Position numbers and translations under genes: made by a program
NCBI GenBank assembly: GCA_965221725.1
Contig: OZ244909.1
Span: 1,736,001 to 1,800,000 of the forward strand
Length of the DNA: 64,000 bases
Reading direction: 5' to 3'
From: HK1 sp965221725
GTDB lineage: Bacteria; Pseudomonadota; Gammaproteobacteria; HK1
Shown: piece after piece, positions 51,076 to 58,627 of the stretch
How positions within the stretch are numbered: the stretch's first letter is position 1
Layout of the letters: each line of letters opens with the position of its first letter
Notes under the pieces: generated by a model
Database searches by the model: none
What the model saw: the letters and a program-made list of their open reading frames with translations, nothing else
Told to the model about the DNA's origin: nothing

Positions 51076-52857
51076 ATGCGCTCCCATTTCTGCGGCACTG
51101 TCACCGAGGATCTCGTCGGCGAGCGCGTGACGCTGTGCGGGTGGGTACACCGTCGTCGCGATCACGGAGGCGTGATCTTCATCGATCTGCGCGACCGTTC
51201 GGGTCTCGTGCAGGTGGTGTACGACCCCGATGCCGTGGAAGCCTTCGCGACCGCCGAACAGGTGCGATCCGAGTACGTTCTGCGGGTCGAGGGCCGGGTG
51301 CGCGAGCGGCCGGAGGGTACGCTCAACCCCGAGATGCCGACGGGGGCGGTCGAGGTGCTCGGCGAGAGCCTCGAGACCCTGAACCCGGCCCGCACCCCGC
51401 CATTCCAGCTCGACGAGGACGACGTGGGGGAGGAGACGCGTCTGCGCTACCGGTACATGGATCTGCGCCGTCCCGAGATGTTCGACCGCATCACCACCCG
51501 CGCCCGCATCACGCGGGCGATACGGGAATTTCTCGATGAGGACGGCTTCATCGACATCGAGACCCCGATGCTCACCCGGGCGACGCCGGAGGGCGCGCGC
51601 GACTACCTGGTGCCGAGCCGTACGCATCCCGGCCAGTTCTTTGCCCTGCCGCAGTCGCCCCAGCTCTTCAAGCAGCTCCTGATGATGTCGGGGTTCGAAC
51701 GTTACTATCAGATCGTGCGCTGCTTCCGTGACGAGGACCTGCGCGCGGATCGGCAGCCGGAGTTCACCCAGCTCGACGTCGAGACATCGTTCCTCGACAT
51801 CGACGGCATCACCGCACGGATGGAGGCGCTGATGCGCCACGTCTTCGACCGGGTGCTCGGTGTCGCGTTGCCGGACCCGTTCCCGCGCATGACCTGGGAC
51901 GAGGCGATGGAGCGTTTCGGCACCGACCGGCCCGATCTGCGCAATCCTCTGGAGCTGGTCGAAGTCGGCGATCTCGTGGCCGACACGGAGTTCAAGGTCT
52001 TCTCGGGGCCGGCCGGAGACCCCGGCGGCCGGGTGGCGGCGCTCAGGGCACCCGGCGCGGGCGGGATGGCTCGCTCGGCCATCGATGCATACACCCGTTA
52101 CGTCGCCACCTACGCCGCCAAGGGTCTCGCCTACATCAAGGTGAATGACCGCGCCGCGGGCCGGGACGGTCTGCAATCGCCCATCGTCAAGTTTCTCTCC
52201 GACGACGCACTTCACGGAATCATGGAGCGAACTGCCGCCAGGGACGGCGACCTGGTCTTCTTCGGCGCGGACTCGGCGAAGGTCGTCAACGATGCGCTCG
52301 GGGCGCTCCGGGTGAAGCTCGGCGAGGACCTCGGCCTTGTCGAGGACGGCTGGCGCATCCTCTGGGTGCTCGGCTTCCCGATGTTCGAGTGGGACCCGCG
52401 CGAGCGGCGTCATTTTGCGCTCCACCACCCGTTCACCTCCCCCGACACGAACGATACTGCCGCCATCGAATCGAATCCGGCCGCACTCAGATCGCGGGCG
52501 TACGACATGGTGCTGAACGGTTCCGAGATCGGGGGCGGCTCCGTGCGCATTCATCGTCGGGAGGTGCAGCAGGCGGTGTTCCGGGTGCTCGGTATCGGCG
52601 AGGAAGAGGCACGCGAGCGATTCGGATTTTTCCTCGATGCGCTCGAATACGGCTGCCCGCCCCACGGCGGGATCGCGTTCGGACTCGACCGGATCGCGAT
52701 GCTGATGACCGGTTCCAGCTCCATCCGTGACGTGATCGCCTTCCCCAAGACCCAGACCGCCAACGATCCGCTCACCGGTGCCCCCGCCCCGGCCGATCCG
52801 CGACAGCTCCGTGAGCTCGGGATCCGGTTGCGCGGGCAGGGGGTCCCGCCGACCTGA
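51076..52857 (+). CDS. aspS: Aspartyl-tRNA synthetase
   Basis: 593 residues, the bacterial size. N-terminal anticodon OB-fold (RVTLCGWVHRRRDHGGVIFIDLRDRSGLVQVVYDP), class II motif 2 RCFRDEDLRADRQPEFTQLDVE, the bacterial GAD insertion (about 290-410), and motif 3 GIAFGLDRIAMLM. Charges tRNA-Asp. Without GatCAB data it cannot be said whether it also charges tRNA-Asn. Confidence 0.97.
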   Translation: MRSHFCGTVTEDLVGERVTLCGWVHRRRDHGGVIFIDLRDRSGLVQVVYDPDAVEAFATAEQVRSEYVLRVEGRVRERPEGTLNPEMPTGAVEVLGESLETLNPARTPPFQLDEDDVGEETRLRYRYMDLRRPEMFDRITTRARITRAIREFLDEDGFIDIETPMLTRATPEGARDYLVPSRTHPGQFFALPQSPQLFKQLLMMSGFERYYQIVRCFRDEDLRADRQPEFTQLDVETSFLDIDGITARMEALMRHVFDRVLGVALPDPFPRMTWDEAMERFGTDRPDLRNPLELVEVGDLVADTEFKVFSGPAGDPGGRVAALRAPGAGGMARSAIDAYTRYVATYAAKGLAYIKVNDRAAGRDGLQSPIVKFLSDDALHGIMERTAARDGDLVFFGADSAKVVNDALGALRVKLGEDLGLVEDGWRILWVLGFPMFEWDPRERRHFALHHPFTSPDTNDTAAIESNPAALRSRAYDMVLNGSEIGGGSVRIHRREVQQAVFRVLGIGEEEARERFGFFLDALEYGCPPHGGIAFGLDRIAMLMTGSSSIRDVIAFPKTQTANDPLTGAPAPADPRQLRELGIRLRGQGVPPT

Positions 52858-53094
52858 CGCGGGAACGGCGACACCGACACAAGGGTCGTCGTCCCCGCGA
52901 TCGGGGGCATTTCGAGCGCCCGATCCGAAGCGATTGCGATCGGGCCGGTCGGAGTATCGCAGTCTCCTCGCGCCGTCGCGTGAAACAGCCCCATCCCCCC
53001 TGATTCACACCCTGCCCCCCTTGTTTCCACGATCGATGCGGGAATCAATGGGCGCCGACCGTAGACGGATGCGGTTTCGCGTATCCTCCCGCCC

Positions 53095-54459
53095 ATGTCC
53101 TTCGAAGTGTTCTCCTGGCTTGTCGTCGGCCTGCTGATCTTCAACGCGGGGCTGCTGGCCTGGGTCTGTCTCTCGGTGAAGCGGTCCCGGACCGAGCGCG
53201 AGCCGCTGGAACCGGTGGTGCGCGGAGAACTGCGCACCGGCCGCGAGGAGGCGGATCGGGCCGCCCGCGAATTACGCGAGGAAATTGGACGCGCGCAGCA
53301 TGCGAGCGCCGAGCGTCTCGAAGGTGCGCTGCACCGGATCGGGCAGGCGCAGGAAGATGTGCTGCACCGGATCGGGCAGGCGCAGGGCGAGCGGTCCGCG
53401 GAGGTCACCCGCCGGATCGAAGGACTGACCCGATCGAACGAGTCACGCCTCGACAAGCTGCGCGAGTCGGTGGAGCAGCGGCTCGACCGCCTCCGGAAGG
53501 ACAACGAACTCAAGCTCGATCAGATGCGCAAGACGGTCGATGAGCAGCTCCAGGGCACGCTGGAGAAACGCCTCGGGGAGTCGTTCAAGCTGGTGAGCGA
53601 TCGGCTCGAACAGGTGCACAAGGGCCTCGGCGAGATGCAGCAGCTCGCGACCGGTGTCGGTGATCTGAAGCGGGTGCTCACCAACGTCAAGACGCGCGGC
53701 ACCTGGGGCGAGGTGCAGCTCGGGGCGCTGCTGGAGCAGGTGTTGACGCGGCAGCAGTACGAACGCAACGTGAAACCGCGGCCCGGTTCGAACGAGATCG
53801 TGGAGTTCGCGATCCGGCTGCCCGGGCCGGACGACGCGCCACAGAGCGTCGTGTGGCTGCCCATCGACGCGAAGTTCCCGCAGGAGGACTACCTGCGGCT
53901 GCTCGATGCTTCGGAGTCCGGCGAGCCCGACGCGGTGCAGCGCGCGGGCACCGCCCTCGCGCGGGCGGTGGAGTCGGCCGCCGCCGACATCCGCGACAAG
54001 TATCTCGCGCCGCCGCACACCACGGACTTCGGGATCCTCTTCCTCCCGACCGAAGGGCTCTACGCGGAAGTGGTGCGAGCCCCCGACCTTCTGGACCGGC
54101 TGCAACAGCACCACCGCGTGGTGGTGGCCGGTCCGACCACGCTGTCGGCGATCCTGAACAGCCTCCAGATGGGGTTTCGCACCCTCGCCATCGAGAAGCG
54201 TTCGAGCGAGGTGTGGACGGTGCTCTCGGCGGTCAAGACCGAGTTCGGCAAGTTCGGAGAGGTGCTCGACCGGGTGAAGAAGCAGCTCGACACCGCGTCG
54301 CGGTCGATCGATCAGACCGGGACGCGCTCGCGCGCCATCGAGCGCAAGCTCCGTTCGGTCGAGGAGTTGCCGTCCGGTGACGATCCGGCCCCGTTGCTCG
54401 GGCTTGCTCCCGCGGAGTTGACGGGTGAGGGCGAAGAGGCCGCAGACCCTCGGCCGTGA
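53095..54459 (+). CDS. rmuC: DNA recombination protein RmuC
   Basis: 454 residues. N-terminal membrane anchor (WLVVGLLIFNAGLLAWVCLSV), a long coiled coil with an internal duplication (LHRIGQAQ twice, 30 bases apart from 53332), then the RmuC nuclease-fold core RGTWGEVQLGALLEQVLTRQQYERNV ... WLPIDAKFPQEDYLRL. Limits recombination between inverted repeats. Confidence 0.93.
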   Translation: MSFEVFSWLVVGLLIFNAGLLAWVCLSVKRSRTEREPLEPVVRGELRTGREEADRAARELREEIGRAQHASAERLEGALHRIGQAQEDVLHRIGQAQGERSAEVTRRIEGLTRSNESRLDKLRESVEQRLDRLRKDNELKLDQMRKTVDEQLQGTLEKRLGESFKLVSDRLEQVHKGLGEMQQLATGVGDLKRVLTNVKTRGTWGEVQLGALLEQVLTRQQYERNVKPRPGSNEIVEFAIRLPGPDDAPQSVVWLPIDAKFPQEDYLRLLDASESGEPDAVQRAGTALARAVESAAADIRDKYLAPPHTTDFGILFLPTEGLYAEVVRAPDLLDRLQQHHRVVVAGPTTLSAILNSLQMGFRTLAIEKRSSEVWTVLSAVKTEFGKFGEVLDRVKKQLDTASRSIDQTGTRSRAIERKLRSVEELPSGDDPAPLLGLAPAELTGEGEEAADPRP

Positions 54460-54474
54460 CCCGGCCGGACCCAG

Positions 54475-54660
54475 CCCGCATTTCACACCAGGTCACGGCT
54501 GCGGACGCGGAGATGACCGGATTGGCCGCGTTGGACGCAACATGGGGGCGGCCCGAGTGCTCGACGTACTGTCAAGTACGCCTGCGCGCCCGGACTCGCG
54601 TTCGCCTTGCCAATCCAGCCACCTCCACGCCGTCGCTCGCAACTCGGTGAAAAATGCGGG
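54475..54660. repeat. 186-bp dispersed repeat, copy C (inverted), behind rmuC
   Basis: Ends CCCGCATTTCACACC / GGTGAAAAATGCGGG; the interior is the reverse complement of copies A and B, with central hairpin CGTAC-tgtcaa-GTACG. Begins 16 bases after the rmuC stop. Confidence 0.88.
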
Positions 54661-54664
54661 CCGG

Positions 54665-54795
54665 CCCGGAAATGTCACCGCTTCACGGCCGCGGGCGCAG
54701 ATCCGACTGCTTTCGCCGCGTTGAACACGGCATGGGGGTGGCCCGGGGATGGCCCGGGGGTGGCCCGGGGGTGGCCCGGGGGTGGCCCGGGTACT
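54665..54795. repeat. Truncated copy D of the 187-bp repeat
   Basis: Starts CCCGGAAATGTCACCG, follows copy C's order for about 70 bases, then breaks into an 11-bp tandem array; the second end is lost. Confidence 0.7.
54736..54790. repeat. Tandem array of five 11-bp units
   Basis: Five units GGGTGGCCCGG (the second with GGAT), expanded from a motif present once in copies A-C. Confidence 0.9.
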
Positions 54796-54851
54796 GCAAA
54801 GTGGGGCACCGCCCGACTTGGCCTGGCCAGCGTGAAATAGCTCTGACGCCC

Positions 54852-55424
54852 TTACCACACCAGCTCGTCGGGAACCTCGTAGCCCTCGTAGCCGTCTTCG
54901 CCCGGCGGCGCGGCGTCCTCGCCGGAGGCGATGAACACGAACACTTCCGAGCGGATCTCGCGCACCCGCTCCCCGGCGGGGCGGGGAACGAGATGGTGAC
55001 GGCCTCGAAAGCCGACGATGGCGAGCTCACCGGAGGCCAGGCGGCGACGCTGGGCCTCGCTCACGTACAGCCGCTTGAGCCGGTCGCCGCGGGGGAAGTG
55101 GAATGCGGTGTCGGAGTCGTTCCCGGCCTTCTCCGCCTCGGTATCGAGAATGCGACGAATGGCAAGGTTGAGTTGCCGGACCCGTTCCTCCGGATCGGGG
55201 GTTGCGGGCTCGGCCGCGACCGGAGGGCGCCGCCCCGCTGCCTCCCGCGGCTCGCCGCCGGATACCGGTCGCACCGGGCGCCGCTCGCCCCCACGGTGCG
55301 CCTTGCGTGCGGTCTTGCCCGCGGTCGGCCCTGAGGATACTCGGCGCCCGCGTTCGGCCCGCGCCGCCTGCTCGCCGGTGACGAGCCCCGCTTTCAGCAG
55401 CTCGTCGCGAAGCGATCTGGCCAT
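54852..55424 (-). CDS. YaiL/DUF2058-family protein
   Basis: 190 residues. Opening SLRDELLKAGLVTGEQAARAERGRR, an Arg/Pro-rich middle, then the conserved half (FHFPRGDRLKRLYVSEAQRRRLASGELAIVGF) and the family ending YEVPDELVW. Annotated elsewhere as a nucleoprotein or polynucleotide-associated enzyme; exact role unknown. Confidence 0.88.
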   Translation of the reverse strand: MARSLRDELLKAGLVTGEQAARAERGRRVSSGPTAGKTARKAHRGGERRPVRPVSGGEPREAAGRRPPVAAEPATPDPEERVRQLNLAIRRILDTEAEKAGNDSDTAFHFPRGDRLKRLYVSEAQRRRLASGELAIVGFRGRHHLVPRPAGERVREIRSEVFVFIASGEDAAPPGEDGYEGYEVPDELVW

Positions 55425-55514
55425 CGTCGATCTCTCCCGAGACTTCCCTCGACCGATGACTGCTACAGTACCCGTGCCAGCCTCCGGACGCTACGCGGCC
55501 TGAAGCACCTTCCG

Positions 55515-55976
55515 TTGAAGCATCTCCTGATCATCTATCACTCGCAATCGGGCAAGACCGCCGCCATGGCGCACGCCATCCGGCGCGGCGCGACGGACCC
55601 CGACATCGAGTCTGTGGAGGTGCGCATGCGCATGGCCGCCGGCGCGGGGCCAGGCGATCTCCTGTGGGGCAACGCCGTCGTCTTTGCCACCCCGGAGAAC
55701 TTCGGCTACATGGCCGGCGCGATGAAGGACTTCTTCGATCGCACCTTCTACCCGTGCCAGGGGCGCCTCGAGGGGATGCCCTTCGCGGTGGTGGTCGGCG
55801 CCGGCAACGACGGCACCGGCGCCCTCGCGGCGCTGCGGCGCATCGTGCGCGGATTCCCCATGAACGAGGTGCAGGAGCCGATCGTCTGCAACGGACCGCT
55901 CGACCGGGAAGTGCTCTCCCGCTGCGAGGAACTCGGCGCCACGATGGCGGCCGGCCTCGAGATCGGCGTGTTCTGA
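55515..55976 (+). CDS. Flavodoxin-fold FMN protein
   Basis: 153 residues, TTG start. FMN phosphate loop YHSQSGKTAAMAHAI, second loop ATPENFGYMAGAMKDFFDR, third loop VVVGAGNDGTGAL. The size and loops fit flavodoxin or a WrbA/NADPH-FMN-reductase-like protein. A candidate electron carrier, but far from the Rieske genes. Confidence 0.85.
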   Translation: MKHLLIIYHSQSGKTAAMAHAIRRGATDPDIESVEVRMRMAAGAGPGDLLWGNAVVFATPENFGYMAGAMKDFFDRTFYPCQGRLEGMPFAVVVGAGNDGTGALAALRRIVRGFPMNEVQEPIVCNGPLDREVLSRCEELGATMAAGLEIGVF

Positions 55977-55984
55977 GACCGCAC

Positions 55985-56060
55985 TTCTCACCATTCACCG
56001 GCCAGGATTCGGAGAACCGCTCACGCGCAGAAGGCTCCGGTTCGAGGGCCCGATCACCGA
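55985..56060. repeat. Degenerate second-class repeat behind the flavodoxin gene
   Basis: Core GGAGAACCGCTC ... GGCTCCGGTTC matches the copies at 38117, 42875 and 57465; the ends are worn. Starts about 9 bases after the stop. Confidence 0.6.
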
Positions 56061-56157
56061 GTCGAGTCGAGTCGAGCTGGTCGCACGGACTCCCGGGAGT
56101 GCGCGCGCACGCCGCCGGAGGGTATCGTTCGCCTCCCCCGCACACGAACGGACTGCA

Positions 56158-56496
56158 ATGGAACGCCTGTGGCATCTGGCCGACATGTTCGGCGCGCTTC
56201 GCGTGCTGCTGGTGCTGTGCGTTGTGGCGCTCATCGTCGCCGCGCCGTTCTCCGACGGCCCGACCTACACGACGGGCTGGCCGCTCGTGGGCAGCGTCAT
56301 CGCGCCGACCCTGTTCGTGATCATGGCGTTCGTCCTGCCCCTGGACATCACGATGACGCTGCTGTTCATGTCGGAGCGGCATGGTCCGGAGCGGCGTCGG
56401 CTGCTGCGCATCGCGCAAACCGAGGCGGTGTTGCTGGTCGCGATGCTGGCGGCGTGGACGCCGCTCGTGCTGCGGCTGCTGCGCACCCTCGACTGA
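56158..56496 (+). CDS. Small integral membrane protein of unknown function
   Basis: 112 residues with three hydrophobic segments (ALRVLLVLCVVALIVAAPF; VGSVIAPTLFVIMAFVLPL; TEAVLLVAMLAAWTPLVLRLL). No recognised family. Upstream a short GAGTC tandem precedes it; the following 224 bases contain a GGGGGTGGCGC-type repeat. Confidence 0.65.
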   Translation: MERLWHLADMFGALRVLLVLCVVALIVAAPFSDGPTYTTGWPLVGSVIAPTLFVIMAFVLPLDITMTLLFMSERHGPERRRLLRIAQTEAVLLVAMLAAWTPLVLRLLRTLD

Positions 56497-56720
56497 TCGA
56501 TCCGCGGTCCGTGCGCCCCGCCCTCCGGTCGCGAACGCGAATCCGGGAATACCGATCCCGGACTGGTCGTCCGGTCGGCACAAGGTGCCCCTGGAGGGGG
56601 TAGCGCCGGGGCTGGCGCCAAAGGGGGTGGCGTCGGGGGTGGCGCGGGGCTTGACCTCGGCGGTTCCGGAGTCCAGATTCGCGCCATCCACTCACTCCGC
56701 TCGGGGGAGTCGAATCCGCC

Positions 56721-57464
56721 ATGGAATCCGCCGTGAATGAGACGTTGAGCCAGGCGAGGGCCGATCTGGCCGCGGCCTGCCGATGGGCGGCCCGGCTCGG
56801 CTATCACGAGTCGATCGCCAACCACTTCACCTGTGCCGTCAACGACGACGGCACCCGCTTTCTCGTCAACCCGTGGGGCAGGCATTTCTCGGAAATGCGG
56901 GCCGGTGACCTCCTCGTCTCCGATGCCCGGGGCGAGGTGCACGAGGGCGAGGGCGAGGTGGAGAGATCCGCAGCCTGCATCCACGGCCCGATCCACGAAC
57001 GCATTCCGCAGGCCCGGTGCGTGCTCCACACCCACATGCCATACGCGACCGCGCTCACGTGCATCGAGGACGGCAAGCTCGAGATGTGCCACCAGAGTTC
57101 GGCCCGCTTCTATGGCCGCATCGCCTACGACGACGCATTCAACGGCATCGCGCTCGACGACGCCGAGGGCGACCGCATCTGCAACGCGCTCGGCAACAAG
57201 CCGATCATGTTCATGGCCGGGCACGGGGTGCTGGTCACCGGCAACACGGTGGCGGAGGCGTTCGACACCCTGTACTACCTGGAGCGGTCGTGCCGGCACC
57301 AGGTGATGGCGATGTCCACCGGACGGCCGCTGCGATTGCTGTCGGACGAGGTGGCGCGCCGGTCGGCCGAGCAGTGGTACGGCGAGGGGTGGGACGCGGG
57401 CGAACATCACTTCGCGGCCCTGAAGCGCATCCTCGACCGCGAGGAGCCGGACTACGCGCATTAG
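56721..57464 (+). CDS. Class II aldolase/adducin-family protein
   Basis: 247 residues. Zinc ligands in HTHMPYATALTC and FMAGHGVLVTG; ANHFTCAVNDDGTRFLVNPWGRHFSEMRAGDLLVSD is the usual substrate-loop start. Splits or isomerises a phosphorylated or free hydroxy-oxo compound; family members act on fuculose, ribulose and 3-oxoacids. Substrate unknown. Confidence 0.88.
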   Translation: MESAVNETLSQARADLAAACRWAARLGYHESIANHFTCAVNDDGTRFLVNPWGRHFSEMRAGDLLVSDARGEVHEGEGEVERSAACIHGPIHERIPQARCVLHTHMPYATALTCIEDGKLEMCHQSSARFYGRIAYDDAFNGIALDDAEGDRICNALGNKPIMFMAGHGVLVTGNTVAEAFDTLYYLERSCRHQVMAMSTGRPLRLLSDEVARRSAEQWYGEGWDAGEHHFAALKRILDREEPDYAH

Positions 57465-57555
57465 CGCGGAAATTTCACCGACTCGCTGCCACTCCGGGCT
57501 TCTCAGCGATTTTCACCGAGGAGCGGAAAACCGCTCGGGCTTGATGGCTCCACCC
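57465..57555. repeat. Second-class dispersed repeat overlapping the end of the C45 hydrolase gene
   Basis: Starts GCGCGGAAATTTCACCG at the aldolase stop; core GGAAAACCGCTC ... TGATGGCTCC. The hydrolase stop at 57503 lies inside it, so its last codons come from repeat DNA. Confidence 0.7.
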
Positions 57556-58627
57556 GTATCTCCCCCCGGTGCACGGGGGGATGCATGATTTCGTCGAACA
57601 CCTCGTAATCGACCCCGCTTGCGGCGACCCGGAACACCGCGCTCGCGAGGGTGAACCCGGCGTCGCCGCAGTCCTTCTCGCGACGCCGGATCGGCAGGCG
57701 CCCTCCCACGTCGCCGAGCACGCACAGCGGGTCGCCGTGCTCGAGCGCGCCGCCCGCGATGAGCGCATCCGCCCGGGCCTGGCGGCAGCGCGAGGAGGCG
57801 GCAATCATCTGCGGGAGGTGCGCGAATCGCTCGTGCCGGAGATGGTTGGCGTGTGCGCACGGCGCGTCCACCTCCACCACCTCGCATCCGCTCGCCGGCG
57901 CCTCGACCGACAGGAGGCGCCGATCCCCGGCCCGCGCGAGGGTGTGATGGAATCCGCTCGCTCGGTCCAGGTCGCGAATGCAGGCGATCGCCGCCTCCAA
58001 CCCCCCGCAGTCGAGCACCGCGCGGCACACCAGATGGCGGGGGACGCCAACCGCCTCGCCGATTGACCGGTCCCCCGGCCGGACATCGTTGACGGTCTGG
58101 ACCAGGCCGGCGCGATTGACAGCGAAGGTGTGGCCGGGGAGCAGGCCGGGGGAGTAGAAACTCACGAAACCCGGACCGTCCTCGGGCCGGACATCGACAA
58201 TGCGGCAGTGGCCGTGCAGCTCCGGGGCATCGTCCTCGTTGTGGGCGACGAGGGCCGGACGCCCTTCCTGCGCGGGAACCATCACCGTGGTGCAGCCGGC
58301 GGCGCTGCCTCGGCGCGCATCGCGACCCGATTCGGGCAGATCGCCCCGGCAATTCCACAGGAACACCGTCTCGAACGCGACGCCGGCGCCGTGCGCCATC
58401 CCCTCGAGCTCGCGCACGTACTGCGGCCAGACGGAGCGGGCCGCCGCTTCCAGGTCACGCAGGCGTTCCGTGCCTTGCCACTCGCGCATGAGCGCCTGGA
58501 ATCGGCCGATGGTGGGGACGATATCCCGCAGCGCAGCGGCCGATGCCTCGCCGAGAGCGCGGCCGATCGCATGGGGGTCACCGGATGCGGCCAGGGTGGA
58601 GAGGGTGGAGAGATTCGATCCGCTCAC
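57503..58627 (-). CDS. C45-family autoprocessing acyltransferase/hydrolase
   Basis: 374 residues, GTG start overlapping the kinase stop (GTGA). The new N-terminal nucleophile after self-cleavage would be C112 in SAAGCTTVMVP; ALVAHNEDD and VNRAGLVQTVNDV follow as in isopenicillin-N acyltransferase-like proteins. Cuts or transfers an acyl group on an amide. Coupled to a Ser/Thr kinase, which is unusual. Its 3' end lies in a dispersed repeat. Confidence 0.87.
   Translation of the reverse strand: MSGSNLSTLSTLAASGDPHAIGRALGEASAAALRDIVPTIGRFQALMREWQGTERLRDLEAAARSVWPQYVRELEGMAHGAGVAFETVFLWNCRGDLPESGRDARRGSAAGCTTVMVPAQEGRPALVAHNEDDAPELHGHCRIVDVRPEDGPGFVSFYSPGLLPGHTFAVNRAGLVQTVNDVRPGDRSIGEAVGVPRHLVCRAVLDCGGLEAAIACIRDLDRASGFHHTLARAGDRRLLSVEAPASGCEVVEVDAPCAHANHLRHERFAHLPQMIAASSRCRQARADALIAGGALEHGDPLCVLGDVGGRLPIRRREKDCGDAGFTLASAVFRVAASGVDYEVFDEIMHPPVHRGEIRVEPSSPSGFPLLGENR

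Noticed and set aside
50791..52665. A 624-residue minus-strand frame under aspS
   Set aside because: Complete antisense of aspartyl-tRNA synthetase with low-complexity translation; no family features.
54736..54790. The 11-bp tandem array as CRISPR or iteron origin
   Set aside because: No spacers, no replication gene nearby; it derives from a motif of the dispersed repeat.
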